Shown: in pieces, positions 38,037-48,463 of the stretch
Layout of the letters: each line of letters opens with the position of its first letter
Position numbering within the stretch: position 1 is the stretch's first letter
Source of the DNA: Haemophilus paracuniculus
GTDB taxonomy: Bacteria > Pseudomonadota > Gammaproteobacteria > Enterobacterales > Pasteurellaceae
Length of the DNA stretch: 55,748 bases
Direction of reading: 5' to 3'
Assembly (NCBI RefSeq): GCF_002015115.1
Contig: NZ_MUYA01000004.1
Span: 317,951 to 373,698 of the forward strand
The notes under the pieces: model-generated
The model's input: the letters and a program-made list of their open reading frames with translations, nothing else
Databases searched by the model: none
Told to the model about the DNA's origin: nothing
Position numbers and translations under genes: made by a program

Positions 38037-38537
38037 ATGGATAGCAATTTTACTTTTCATTTTGATCACGAACCTGCAATGTTGCAATTTGGGCAACAGC
38101 TCGCGGTGGCTTTGCGTCAATTTTTGGCTCAACATTCCGAGCAAGGTTTAGTGATTTACCTCAATGGTGAATTAGGGGCGGGCAAAACCACCCTCACCCG
38201 TAGCATTGTGCAAGCCTTTGGACATCAAGGCAATGTGAAAAGCCCAACTTACACTCTCGTGGAAGAGTATCCGCTCACACCGTTCCAACTTTATCATTTC
38301 GATTTGTATCGCCTTGCCGATCCCGAAGAGTTGGAATTTATGGGGATTCGTGATTATTTCCGTCCACAAACCTTGTGCTTATTAGAATGGGCGAGCCGAG
38401 GGCAAGGAATGATCCCCGAGGCGGATCTGACCATTCAGATCGATTATGTGGGCGAGGGCAGAGAGCTGACATTGATCCCACAATCGCCACAACTGGCGAG
38501 TTTTTTGGTAGAATTTCGCCCAAATCTGACCGCTTGA
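38037..38537 (+). CDS. tsaE: tRNA threonylcarbamoyladenosine ATPase subunit TsaE
   Basis: The 166-residue P-loop protein supports TsaB/TsaD in t6A37 tRNA modification. Walker A GELGAGKTT is at residues 44-52, followed by SPTYTLVEEY near 73 and FDLYRLADPEELEFMG near 90. ATG 38037 is chosen over a TTG directly upstream. Followed after 21 bp by amiB, the same order as in H. influenzae and E. coli. Confidence 0.94.
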   Translation: MDSNFTFHFDHEPAMLQFGQQLAVALRQFLAQHSEQGLVIYLNGELGAGKTTLTRSIVQAFGHQGNVKSPTYTLVEEYPLTPFQLYHFDLYRLADPEELEFMGIRDYFRPQTLCLLEWASRGQGMIPEADLTIQIDYVGEGRELTLIPQSPQLASFLVEFRPNLTA

Positions 38538-38558
38538 TCGAAGAATTTAAGGAATAAA

Positions 38559-39722
38559 ATGAAAAAAATAATCAATCAATTTGCTTTTTGTTTGCTTGCG
38601 TTGAGTGCAAGCGTGGCTGTTTCGGCAAAAAACATTGTGGCGATTGATGCAGGGCACGGTGGTAAAGACCCTGGGGCAATCGGGGCAGGCTTAGGCATTA
38701 AAGAAAAAGAGGTTACCCTTTCCATCGCCCGTGAATTAAAAGCGTTGCTCGATGCTGATCCGAATTTCAAAGGGGTAATGACCCGTAGCGGCGATTATTT
38801 TATTCAGTTGCCAGAGCGTACCGAAATTGCCCGCAAAAATCGGGCGAATTATTTGATTTCGATCCACGCCGATTCTTCGCCAGTGTCCAGTTCCGTCAAA
38901 GGGGCTTCGGTGTGGGTGCTGTCAAACCGCCGAGCCAGCGATGAAATGGGGAAATGGTTGGAAGATCACGAGAAACAGTCGGAATTATTAGGCGGTGCGG
39001 GGCGTTTGCTTTCCAGCAATAACGAGAAATATCTCAACCAAACGGTGTTGGATCTGCAATTTTCCCACTCACAACGGGCGGGCTATGAATTGGGTCGCAA
39101 CATTATGAACAAAATGGCGAATATGACGTCCCTCGCCAAAAGTAACCCGCAAGCGGCAAGTTTAAGCGTTTTACGTTCCCCTGATATTATTTCAGTGTTG
39201 GTGGAAACGGGCTTTTTGTCGAACCCTGTGGAAGAAGCGAAATTGGCAAACCCAAATTACCGCCGTCAGCTTGCCCGTGCGATTTATAACGGCTTAGTTG
39301 CTTATCGCAGCAAAAATGTGAGCATTTCGGAAACCCCTGCAAGGGTGGCGGTTTATAAGGAAGCTACTGAGCCGAAAACCACAAAAACGGCGGAAGTGAA
39401 GAAATCCGACAGTAAAAATGTTGAGAAAAAAGAGGAAAAATCTGCCAAAAACGTTGAGCAGAAAACGGCTCAAAAAACTGAAAAATCGGTGGACGTGAAA
39501 TCTACCAAAGGTGAGAAAAAAGCAGAGAGCAAAACGGCTGAACAAGCGGTGCGATCCGAGCCAAAAGCGGTGAATCCAAATGCGAGTTACCACGTTGTCG
39601 AGCAGGATCAAACCCTCTATTCGATTGCCAGAATGTACAAGACCACCCCAGAGAAATTGAGCGAGTTAAATGGCATCAAAAATAATCACATTGTGGTCGG
39701 CAAAAAATTGAAATTGAAGTAG
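38559..39722 (+). CDS. amiB: N-acetylmuramoyl-L-alanine amidase with LysM domain
   Basis: The 387-residue periplasmic zinc amidase splits daughter cells by cutting peptide stems from glycan strands. Signal peptide to about residue 23; Amidase_3 domain about 25-245 with AIDAGHGGKDPGA (zinc His33) and VETGFLSNPVEEA near 215; a lysine/glutamate-rich linker about 255-335; and one C-terminal LysM domain about 343-387 (YHVVEQDQTLYSIA). The linker is highly charged and repetitive (KTAEVKKS, KKEEKSAK, KTAQKTEKS). Confidence 0.93.
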   Translation: MKKIINQFAFCLLALSASVAVSAKNIVAIDAGHGGKDPGAIGAGLGIKEKEVTLSIARELKALLDADPNFKGVMTRSGDYFIQLPERTEIARKNRANYLISIHADSSPVSSSVKGASVWVLSNRRASDEMGKWLEDHEKQSELLGGAGRLLSSNNEKYLNQTVLDLQFSHSQRAGYELGRNIMNKMANMTSLAKSNPQAASLSVLRSPDIISVLVETGFLSNPVEEAKLANPNYRRQLARAIYNGLVAYRSKNVSISETPARVAVYKEATEPKTTKTAEVKKSDSKNVEKKEEKSAKNVEQKTAQKTEKSVDVKSTKGEKKAESKTAEQAVRSEPKAVNPNASYHVVEQDQTLYSIARMYKTTPEKLSELNGIKNNHIVVGKKLKLK

Positions 39723-39731
39723 TAAAAATGG

Positions 39732-39764
39732 AAAGGGTAGTGGCGATTTACTGCCCTTTTTTCT
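39732..39764 (+). terminator. tsaE-amiB terminator
   Basis: Stem AAAGGGTAGT/ACTGCCCTTT with one bulge, followed by TTTT. Confidence 0.75.
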
Positions 39765-39792
39765 GAAAAATAGTATATTAACTTTCCAAAAT

Positions 39793-41849
<2,057 letters not shown>

Positions 41850-41900
41850 ACAAGCGGTCGGATAATTCAGAATTTTTCAAATTTTAAAAGGCGAATAGCA

Positions 41901-42617
41901 ATGCAAAATCCACAAATTTTAATCGTTGAAGACGAAGCGGTAACCCGCAACACCCTCAAAAGCATTTTTGAGGCAGAGGGTTACGATGTGTTCCAAGCGA
42001 CAGATGGCAATGAAATGCGTGATGTATTGGAACAGCAGGAAATCCACCTCGTTTTAATGGACATTAACTTACCAGGTAAAAACGGCTTAATGCTCGCCCG
42101 TGAATTACGCGAAAATACCGATATTGCGTTAATTTTCTTAACGGGGCGTGATAACGAAGTGGATAAAATCCTCGGGTTGGAAATCGGGGCGGACGATTAC
42201 ATTACCAAACCGTTCAACCCGCGTGAATTAACCATTCGTGCCAGAAACTTACTGCAACGCACAATGGCGGAAAAAGAGAAAGCCAATAAAGAAACGGCAT
42301 CGGTGGAAAACTACCGCTTTAACGGCTGGACACTCGATGTAAACAGCCGCAGCCTGATTAGCCCAGAGGGGAAAGTGAACAAATTGCCTCGCAGCGAATT
42401 TCGAGCCTTGCACCATTTCTGCGAAAACCCCGGCAAAATCCAAACCCGTGAGGATCTGCTTTTCAAAATGACGGGGCGTGAGCTGAAACCGCACGACAGA
42501 ACGGTGGACGTAACCATTCGCCGTATCCGCAAGCATTTTGAAGATCACCCAAATACCCCAGAGCTGATCGTAACCATTCACGGCGAAGGCTACCGTTTTT
42601 GCGGTGAGTTAGAATAA
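41901..42617 (+). CDS. arcA: Two-component response regulator ArcA
   Basis: The 238-residue OmpR-family regulator closely matches enteric Arc[21 protein letters not shown] at the start, phosphorylated Asp54 in [21 protein letters not shown] near 98, and a winged-helix DNA-binding domain from about 140 ([16 protein letters not shown]). With ArcB it reprograms central metabolism when quinones are reduced. AAAAGG lies before the ATG. The sensor gene arcB is not nearby, which is usual. Confidence 0.96.
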   Translation: MQNPQILIVEDEAVTRNTLKSIFEAEGYDVFQATDGNEMRDVLEQQEIHLVLMDINLPGKNGLMLARELRENTDIALIFLTGRDNEVDKILGLEIGADDYITKPFNPRELTIRARNLLQRTMAEKEKANKETASVENYRFNGWTLDVNSRSLISPEGKVNKLPRSEFRALHHFCENPGKIQTREDLLFKMTGRELKPHDRTVDVTIRRIRKHFEDHPNTPELIVTIHGEGYRFCGELE

Positions 42618-42621
42618 TCCA

Positions 42622-42647
42622 TTCCCCTCGCACGAGGGGATTTTTCA
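42622..42647 (+). terminator. arcA terminator
   Basis: Stem AATCC-att-CCCCTCG / CGAGGGGATT followed by TTTT. It lies only about 10 bp before the next ATG, so the RNase gene may be read by leak-through. Confidence 0.75.
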
Positions 42648-42655
42648 GAGGTTTT

Positions 42656-43348
42656 ATGACACAGCGTCAAACATCTTATCTGGCGATTTTCGTGATTCTG
42701 TTTTTCGCCCTCGCGATTGCAGGCTGGTTTTTCAGCGATAAACAGCAGAAATCGATCCAACGCTCGGTGGCAGGCAATTACGACACCATTATGAGCGAAG
42801 ATAAAATCGGGCAAAATAAAAAAGCCCCGATTGATTATTACACCCTTTCCCTCTCGTGGTCGCCCGCTTTTTGTGATTTGCAAAAGAAACGCAACAACGG
42901 CAACGTGCCAGCTCGTTTGGCATATCAATGTGGCGACACCCAACAATTTGGCTGGGTGATTCACGGCTTATGGCCGCAAAATGGCAAGGCTCGCAAAGTT
43001 AGCGACCACCCCCGTTTTTGTAAAGGTGATTTACCTGAAATTCCCGAAAGTGTGATCGAAAAATACCTGCCAGAATCCCCTGGGGCGGCATTATTGCAAG
43101 GACAATGGGAAAAACACGGGGCTTGTGCTTTCGACACCCCAGAAGCCTATTTTGACAAGCAAAAAGCTCTGTTCCAACAACTCAACTTGCCAAAATACGC
43201 CCTCTCAAAACGAGAATTGTTCGACTGGTTACGCAAAAACAACGAACCGCTTGCAGGGCTTTATTTCGGCACGAATGGCAATGAACTTTACATCTGCTAC
43301 GATAAAAGTTGGAATCCGATTAGTTGCCCGAAAACGCAATACCAATAA
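42656..43348 (+). CDS. RNase T2-family ribonuclease, membrane-anchored
   Basis: The 230-residue enzyme has both catalytic blocks of the T2 family: CAS I in WVIHGLWPQ (His103, Trp106) and CAS II in QWEKHGAC (Glu152, Lys153, His154). It should cut RNA to 2',3'-cyclic phosphates in the periplasm. The N-terminus has one hydrophobic helix (residues 9-26) without a clear signal peptidase site, so it is probably anchored rather than freely secreted like E. coli RNase I. Six to eight cysteines suggest disulfides. The homologue in H. influenzae is also near the pathway of nucleotide salvage only by function. Confidence 0.88.
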   Translation: MTQRQTSYLAIFVILFFALAIAGWFFSDKQQKSIQRSVAGNYDTIMSEDKIGQNKKAPIDYYTLSLSWSPAFCDLQKKRNNGNVPARLAYQCGDTQQFGWVIHGLWPQNGKARKVSDHPRFCKGDLPEIPESVIEKYLPESPGAALLQGQWEKHGACAFDTPEAYFDKQKALFQQLNLPKYALSKRELFDWLRKNNEPLAGLYFGTNGNELYICYDKSWNPISCPKTQYQ

Positions 43349-43390
43349 CAAAATTTTTCTGTTTGGTTCGCAAGCATTGTGAGCCAAGGT

Positions 43391-43417
43391 AGGGACGCCA
43401 CGCTGGCGTCCTTTTTC
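43391..43417 (+). terminator. Palindromic GGGACGC element acting as terminator
   Basis: Stem GGACGCCA-cgc-TGGCGTCC (43393-43411) then five T, after the RNase T2 gene. The same GGGACGC palindrome recurs four times between 44596 and 44836. Confidence 0.8.
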
Positions 43418-43578
43418 GTTGTAAAAAGGCAAAATTTTACAAAATCCGACCGCTTGCTCACCGAGTTAAGCGGTTTTTTATTTCCTTTGGTTATATAAAA
43501 TGCTTTTTTAACGCTACATTCTTGCTAAAAAAGGGCGTATTCTTATCCTCAATTCAACATCACAAAGAGGAAAACCCA

Positions 43579-44526
43579 ATGACGATTTATGCAGACAATT
43601 CATACAGCATCGGCAACACACCGCTTGTTCGATTGAAAAATTTTGGTAACGGCAACATCGTGGTGAAAGTTGAGGGGCGTAACCCAAGTTTTAGCGTAAA
43701 ATGCCGTATCGGGGCGAATATGGTGTGGCAGGCGGAAAAAGACGGCACACTGACCAAAGAGAAAGAAATCGTGGAAGCGACTAGCGGTAATACGGGCATC
43801 GCCCTCGCCTATGTGGCAGCCGCTCGGGGCTACAAAATCACCCTCACAATGCCTGAAACGATGAGTACCGAACGCAAACGTCTATTGCGTGGTTTGGGCG
43901 TGAATTTGGTACTAACCGAAGGGGCGAAAGGAATGAAAGGGGCGATTGCTAAAGCCGAAGAAATTGTGGCGAGCGACCCAAACCGCTACGTTAGCCTCAA
44001 ACAGTTTGAAAACCCAGCCAACCCTGCAATTCATCAACAAACGACTGGCCCAGAAATCTGGAACGGTACGGAAGGGGCAATCGATGTGTTAGTCGCAGGG
44101 GTCGGCACGGGCGGCACGATCACGGGCGTGAGCCGTTACATCAAGCAAGATCAAGGCAAAGCGATTACCAGCGTTGCCGTTGAGCCAGCGGAATCCCCCG
44201 TGATCAAACAGACCCTCGCAGGGGAAGAAGTCAAACCCGCCCCGCACAAGATTCAAGGGATCGGGGCCGGTTTTATCCCGAAAAACCTCGATCTCAGCTT
44301 GATCGACCGAGTCGAACAAGTCGATAGCGAAACCGCCATCGCCACCGCCCGTCGCCTAATGGCAGAAGAGGGCATTTTGGGTGGTATTTCATCGGGTGCC
44401 GCCGTTGCCGCCGCCGATCGTTTGGCAAAATTACCTGAATTTGCCGACAAGCTAATCGTAGTAATCCTACCATCTGCCTCAGAACGCTACCTTAGCACCT
44501 TATTGTTTGAGGGAATTGAGGCGTAA
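43579..44526 (+). CDS. cysK: Cysteine synthase A
   Basis: The 315-residue pyridoxal-phosphate enzyme makes cysteine from O-acetylserine and sulfide. The PLP lysine is Lys41 ([12 protein letters not shown]), the substrate loop is ATSGNTGIA near 70, and the phosphate cup GTGGTITG is near 176. Start ATG 43579 follows AGAGGAAAA; a frame open 57 bases further upstream lacks homology. A likely CysB target, with cysB at 1082-2065. The terminator is an inverted uptake-signal hairpin. Confidence 0.96.
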   Translation: MTIYADNSYSIGNTPLVRLKNFGNGNIVVKVEGRNPSFSVKCRIGANMVWQAEKDGTLTKEKEIVEATSGNTGIALAYVAAARGYKITLTMPETMSTERKRLLRGLGVNLVLTEGAKGMKGAIAKAEEIVASDPNRYVSLKQFENPANPAIHQQTTGPEIWNGTEGAIDVLVAGVGTGGTITGVSRYIKQDQGKAITSVAVEPAESPVIKQTLAGEEVKPAPHKIQGIGAGFIPKNLDLSLIDRVEQVDSETAIATARRLMAEEGILGGISSGAAVAAADRLAKLPEFADKLIVVILPSASERYLSTLLFEGIEA

Positions 44527-44535
44527 AGAGAGAAT

Positions 44536-44575
44536 ACAAGCGGTGGGATTTTGGAAAAATCCTACCGCTTGTGTG
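44536..44575 (+). terminator. Inverted uptake-signal terminator after cysK
   Basis: ACAAGCGGT-g-GGATTTT and AAAATCC-t-ACCGCTTGT form a 16-bp stem with a tiny loop (44536-44572). Inverted uptake-signal pairs are known to act as terminators in this family. Confidence 0.85.
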
Positions 44576-44593
44576 AGTTCTGTTACACGATTG

Positions 44594-44838
44594 TAGGGAC
44601 GCAATGCTTGCGTCCCGTTTCTTGGAAAATCTACAACTAAAAGTGGGAGGCGAACATCGCGTCCCTACAACCACTAAACTTCGCAAGCTCAAACAATACA
44701 AATTGCCCTTGAAATTAACGAAACTGCTCAACGTAAAATGACGGGGAAATTATCCGCACAATGATTTAAGAATGGGAAATAAATGAAAAAGGACGCCAGC
44801 GTGGCGTCCCTACGGTAGGGACGCAATGTTCGCGTTCT
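44594..44838. repeat. Cluster of GGGACGC palindromes with a half copy of repeat family 2
   Basis: Palindromes GGGACGCAA-tgc-TTGCGTCCC (44596-44616), GGGAGGCGA-acat-CGCGTCCC (44645-44665), GGACGCCA-gcg-TGGCGTCC (44791-44809) and an imperfect one at 44818-44836 surround a segment (44685-44752) that matches the right arm of the long palindrome at 5474-5541 with few differences. No gene is seen in 44527-44893. Confidence 0.8.
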
Positions 44839-44893
44839 AAAACAATGGGTAGGATTTCTGAAAATTTCGCATAATCCTACCGCCTGCTATTTT

Positions 44894-45487
44894 TTATAAC
44901 CCCAACACTTTCCTCACTGGTGCAAAACTCTTGCGGTGAAAGGGTGTAGCCCCAAATTGGGCGAGTTTTTCGAGGTGGAGGGCGGTGGGGTAGCCTTTGT
45001 GTTGGGCGAAGCCGTATTCGGGGAATTGGGCGTGCAGTTCGTCCATTTCCTGATCGCGAGCGACTTTGGCGAGGATTGAGGCGGCACTGATTTCTGGCAC
45101 GAGGCTGTCGCCTTTGACCACCGCTTGGGCGGCAATGCCGAGTTGGGGTGGGATTCGGTTGCCGTCAATCAGCACAAAATCGGGCTGAATGGCAAGCCCT
45201 GCCACCGCTCGTTGCATTGCTAACATAGTGGCGTGCAAGATGTTGAGTTGGTCGATTTCTTCGGGTTCGGCGCGTCCGAGCGACCAGCAGAGGGCTTTTT
45301 GTTTGATCTCTTCAGCGAGGGCGAGCCGTTTTTTTTCGCTCAATTTTTTGGAATCAGTTAAGCCGTGAATTGGTTGGTTTGGGTCGATAATCACGGCGGC
45401 GGTAACCACCGCCCCGACTAGCGGGCCTCGCCCCACTTCGTCCACCCCTGCGATCAGGTTGGCGACAGGATAAATAAAGGGTTGCAT
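44894..45487 (-). CDS. rnhB: Ribonuclease HII
   Basis: The 197-residue enzyme cuts RNA in RNA-DNA hybrids and at single ribonucleotides in DNA. Catalytic Asp16 and Glu17 sit in [27 protein letters not shown] supplies a further aspartate near 107, and [15 protein letters not shown] near 136 is the family block. Standing alone on the minus strand between the repeat cluster and nrdB. Confidence 0.95.
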   Translation of the reverse strand: MQPFIYPVANLIAGVDEVGRGPLVGAVVTAAVIIDPNQPIHGLTDSKKLSEKKRLALAEEIKQKALCWSLGRAEPEEIDQLNILHATMLAMQRAVAGLAIQPDFVLIDGNRIPPQLGIAAQAVVKGDSLVPEISAASILAKVARDQEMDELHAQFPEYGFAQHKGYPTALHLEKLAQFGATPFHRKSFAPVRKVLGL

Positions 45488-45621
45488 TGCGTTCCTTAAT
45501 GGTCAAAATCAGAGGGACGCCATTTTACCGATTTCCCCCTAATGAAAAAAGGGCTAAAAAAAAGATCTACTATTTTCAATGAGTTAGAAGAATGAATAAG
45601 CGTTCAGGATTTGTCAAGACC

Positions 45622-45649
45622 TTGCGATTTAGAAATTTTTGCATAGAAT
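45622..45649 (+). promoter_or_regulatory. nrdBA promoter
   Basis: -35-like TTGCGA (45622-45627), 16 bases, -10 TAGAAT (45644-45649), 36 bp before the nrdB ATG. I see no clear pair of NrdR boxes in 45488-45685. Confidence 0.5.
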
Positions 45650-45685
45650 ACCGCACCATTCTTTTCAACTTTTGATACTGCGAAT

Positions 45686-46666
45686 ATGTCTGCTCGAAAT
45701 CTCTTTCAAAAACGTTTAAATATCAAACCTTATGAATACCCTGAATTGCTCGATTTTAAAGATGCGATTCGCCACTCTTACTGGCTGCATACGGAATTTA
45801 ATTTCACGGGGGATATTCAAGATTATCGCACCAACATTAACGATCACGAACGCCACGTTTTGACCCGTGCGATGTTGGCGATTTCGCAGGTGGAAGTGAA
45901 TGTGAAACGTTTCTGGGGCGAGCTATATCGTTACTTCCCGAAACCAGAAATGGACGATGTGGGCGGCACTTTTGCGGAAAGTGAAGTGCGACACAAAGAT
46001 GCTTACTCGTTCTTGTTGGAAAAATTGGGCTTAAACGAGATGTTTAGCCAAATTAGCGAGATCGAACCGCTGATGAATCGTATCCGTTATATGGAAGATT
46101 TTATGCGTGAGAAAGATGCGGGCAAAGGGCAGTTTGTGCTGTCGTTGGTGTTGTTCTCGTTGTTCGTTGAGCATATTTCCCTGTTCGGGCAGTTCCTCGT
46201 GATGATGTCGTTCAACAAGCATAAAAACCTGTTTAAAGGGATTTCAAATGCGGTGGAAGCGACCTCAAAAGAGGAAGAAATTCACGGTAAATTCGGGATT
46301 GCGTTATACGAAATTTTGCGTGATGAGCATAGCGAACTCTTTACCCCTGAATTTTATCAAGAGTTGAAAACCCTTGCCGATCAAGCCTTTGAAGCTGAAA
46401 AAGGCATTTTAGATTGGATTTTTGAAGAAGGCGATTTGAGTTTTATCACCCGCCAAACGGTCGAAAATTACATTAAGAGCCGTTACAACAATTCATTGAT
46501 GATCCTAGGCTTAGAACCGCCACACGATATTGATCCTGAATTGTTGAAAGAAACTGAGTGGTTTGATATTGAAATTTTGTCGAGCAAAGAGACCGATTTC
46601 TTTAACAAACGTAGTACCGATTACAGCAAAAAAATGAAACAGATTACCGCCGATGACTTATTCTAA
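45686..46666 (+). CDS. nrdB: Class I ribonucleotide reductase, beta subunit
   Basis: The 326-residue ferritin-like protein keeps all dimetal ligands (Glu70, Glu100, His103, Glu162, Glu197, His200) and the radical tyrosine four residues after the first His (Tyr107 in AESEVRHKDAY). It makes the radical used by the alpha subunit. It is about 50 residues shorter than H. influenzae or E. coli NrdB and differs greatly in sequence. It has no ATP-cone at the N-terminus, unlike the betas of the related NrdBi group. It precedes alpha, the reverse of the usual nrdA-nrdB order, and overlaps it by 14 bases. Confidence 0.88.
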   Translation: MSARNLFQKRLNIKPYEYPELLDFKDAIRHSYWLHTEFNFTGDIQDYRTNINDHERHVLTRAMLAISQVEVNVKRFWGELYRYFPKPEMDDVGGTFAESEVRHKDAYSFLLEKLGLNEMFSQISEIEPLMNRIRYMEDFMREKDAGKGQFVLSLVLFSLFVEHISLFGQFLVMMSFNKHKNLFKGISNAVEATSKEEEIHGKFGIALYEILRDEHSELFTPEFYQELKTLADQAFEAEKGILDWIFEEGDLSFITRQTVENYIKSRYNNSLMILGLEPPHDIDPELLKETEWFDIEILSSKETDFFNKRSTDYSKKMKQITADDLF

Positions 46667-48320
46667 TTCTGAACGTCCAGACTTTCACTGGCTCAACGAA
46701 GACAGCCGTTTATTTTTACAACGTGGGTATTTACTCGAAGGCACAACCGCCCTCGAACGCATCCGTTTTATCGCCGACCACGCCGAGCAAAAACTGGGTA
46801 TCGCAGGCTTTGCGGATAAATTCTATCACTATATGGCGAGAGGTTATTTCTCGCTTTCTTCGCCGATTTGGTCAAACTTCGGCTTAGATCGTGGCTTGCC
46901 GATTTCGTGCTTTGGTAGCTATATCGGCGATTCAATCCACGAAATTATGGTAACCACCGCCGAAGTGGGAATGATGAGTAAAATCGGCGGCGGCACGTCC
47001 GCCTATTTTGGCGATATTCGTCCGCGTGGTAGCAACATCAGCAACAACGGCAAATCAGACGGCTCATTTAATTTCAGTAAATTATTTGATACCGTGATCG
47101 ATGTGATCTCGCAAGGCACTTCACGCAAAGGGCAGTTTGCGGGCTACATCGACATTGAACACGGCGACATTGACGAATGGTTGGATATTCACACCGAAGG
47201 CAATCCAATTCAGTTAATGTATTACGGCGTGTGCGTAGGGCATGACTGGCTTGAATCAATGAAGAAAGGCGACCCTTACAAGCGGCAGCTTTGGGCGAAA
47301 ATTTTGCAACGCAAAACCGAGACAGGGATTCCGTATCTGTTCTTCAAAGACAATGCGAACGCCTACCGTCCAGATGTTTACAAAGATAAAAATATGACGA
47401 TCCACGCCTCAAATCTTTGTACCGAAATTATGTTGCCATCAAATTCGGACGAAAGTTTTGTGTGCTGTTTGTCTTCAATGAATTTGCTCTATTTTGATGA
47501 GTGGAAAGACACCGATGCCCCAGAGGTTTTAACCTACTTCCTCGATGCGGTAATGAGCGAATTTATTGAGAAAAGTAAAGATATGCCATTCCTCGACCGT
47601 GCGAACCGCTTTGCGGCTCGCCACCGTGCCTTGGGGATCGGCGTGTTAGGTTGGCATAGTTATTTGCAGGCGAACAACATTGCGTTCGACAGTTTCGCAG
47701 CAATGCAAAAAAACAACCAAATTTTCAAATTATTGCAAGAAAAAACGCTCAAAGCGTCCAAAGAGTTGGCGGAATTATTTGGCGAGCCAGAAATTCTGAA
47801 AGGCTACGGTCGCCGCAACACCACCTTAATGAGCATTGCCCCGACCAAATCGAGCAGCTTCATTTTGGGTAGCGTGTCGCCGTCCGTTGAGCCGTTCAAA
47901 TCGAACTACTATGTGAAAGATCTTGCCAAGATCAAAACCGTTTACAAAAACCCATTCCTTGAAAAATTGTTGCAAGAGAAAGGGTTAGATCGGGAAGATA
48001 TTTGGGAATCGATCTTACACAATGACGGTTCGGTGCAACACCTTGCGGAATTAACCGATGACGAGAAAGAAGTGTTCAAAACTTTCTCAGAAATCAGCCA
48101 GTTAAGTGTGATTCAGCAAGCGGCACAACGCCAAAAATATATCGATCAAGGGCAAAGTATCAACGTGATGATCCACCCTGCCACCCCAGCGAAGGATCTC
48201 AACCAACTTTACTTGACCGCCGAAGAATTAGGTTTGAAATCGATCTACTACCAATACAGTATGAGTGCGGCACAGGTGTTTAACCGCAACTTGTTGAATT
48301 GTAGTAGTTGTGAGGGCTAA
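46653..48320 (+). CDS. nrdA: Class I ribonucleotide reductase, short alpha subunit without ATP-cone
   Basis: The 555-residue catalytic subunit reduces ribonucleoside diphosphates. Catalytic features are complete: Cys86 (LPISCFGSY), Asn254/Cys256/Glu258 (SNLCTEIML), Cys271 or Cys272 (FVCCLSSMNL), the tyrosine pair 532-533 (SIYYQYS) and C-terminal redox pair Cys550/Cys553 (NCSSCEG). It is about 200 residues shorter than enteric NrdA and lacks the N-terminal ATP-cone, so dATP feedback through that site should be absent. ATG 46653 lies within nrdB. Confidence 0.88.
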   Translation: MTYSNSERPDFHWLNEDSRLFLQRGYLLEGTTALERIRFIADHAEQKLGIAGFADKFYHYMARGYFSLSSPIWSNFGLDRGLPISCFGSYIGDSIHEIMVTTAEVGMMSKIGGGTSAYFGDIRPRGSNISNNGKSDGSFNFSKLFDTVIDVISQGTSRKGQFAGYIDIEHGDIDEWLDIHTEGNPIQLMYYGVCVGHDWLESMKKGDPYKRQLWAKILQRKTETGIPYLFFKDNANAYRPDVYKDKNMTIHASNLCTEIMLPSNSDESFVCCLSSMNLLYFDEWKDTDAPEVLTYFLDAVMSEFIEKSKDMPFLDRANRFAARHRALGIGVLGWHSYLQANNIAFDSFAAMQKNNQIFKLLQEKTLKASKELAELFGEPEILKGYGRRNTTLMSIAPTKSSSFILGSVSPSVEPFKSNYYVKDLAKIKTVYKNPFLEKLLQEKGLDREDIWESILHNDGSVQHLAELTDDEKEVFKTFSEISQLSVIQQAAQRQKYIDQGQSINVMIHPATPAKDLNQLYLTAEELGLKSIYYQYSMSAAQVFNRNLLNCSSCEG

Positions 48321-48337
48321 CAAACCATCACGAACGC

Positions 48338-48374
48338 AAGGACTGAGCGAGAGCAATCTCACTCAGTCTTTTTG
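48338..48374 (+). terminator. nrdBA terminator
   Basis: GACTGAG-c-GAG-agcaat-CTC-a-CTCAGTC (48341-48368) followed by five T. A second hairpin with CAAGGGGT and ACCCGCTTG arms follows at 48391-48436. Confidence 0.85.
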
Positions 48375-48463
48375 CATTTCATTTCAGCTTGCAAGGGGTA
48401 GGATTTTCCGAAATTTTGAGAAATCTACCCGCTTGCAAGAGAACATTTAAGAAAAGGAAAACA

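Noticed and set aside
45686..46666. NrdB as a metal-free class Ie (DOPA) subunit
   Set aside because: All six carboxylate/histidine ligands and the tyrosine are present, and no nrdI lies in the operon.
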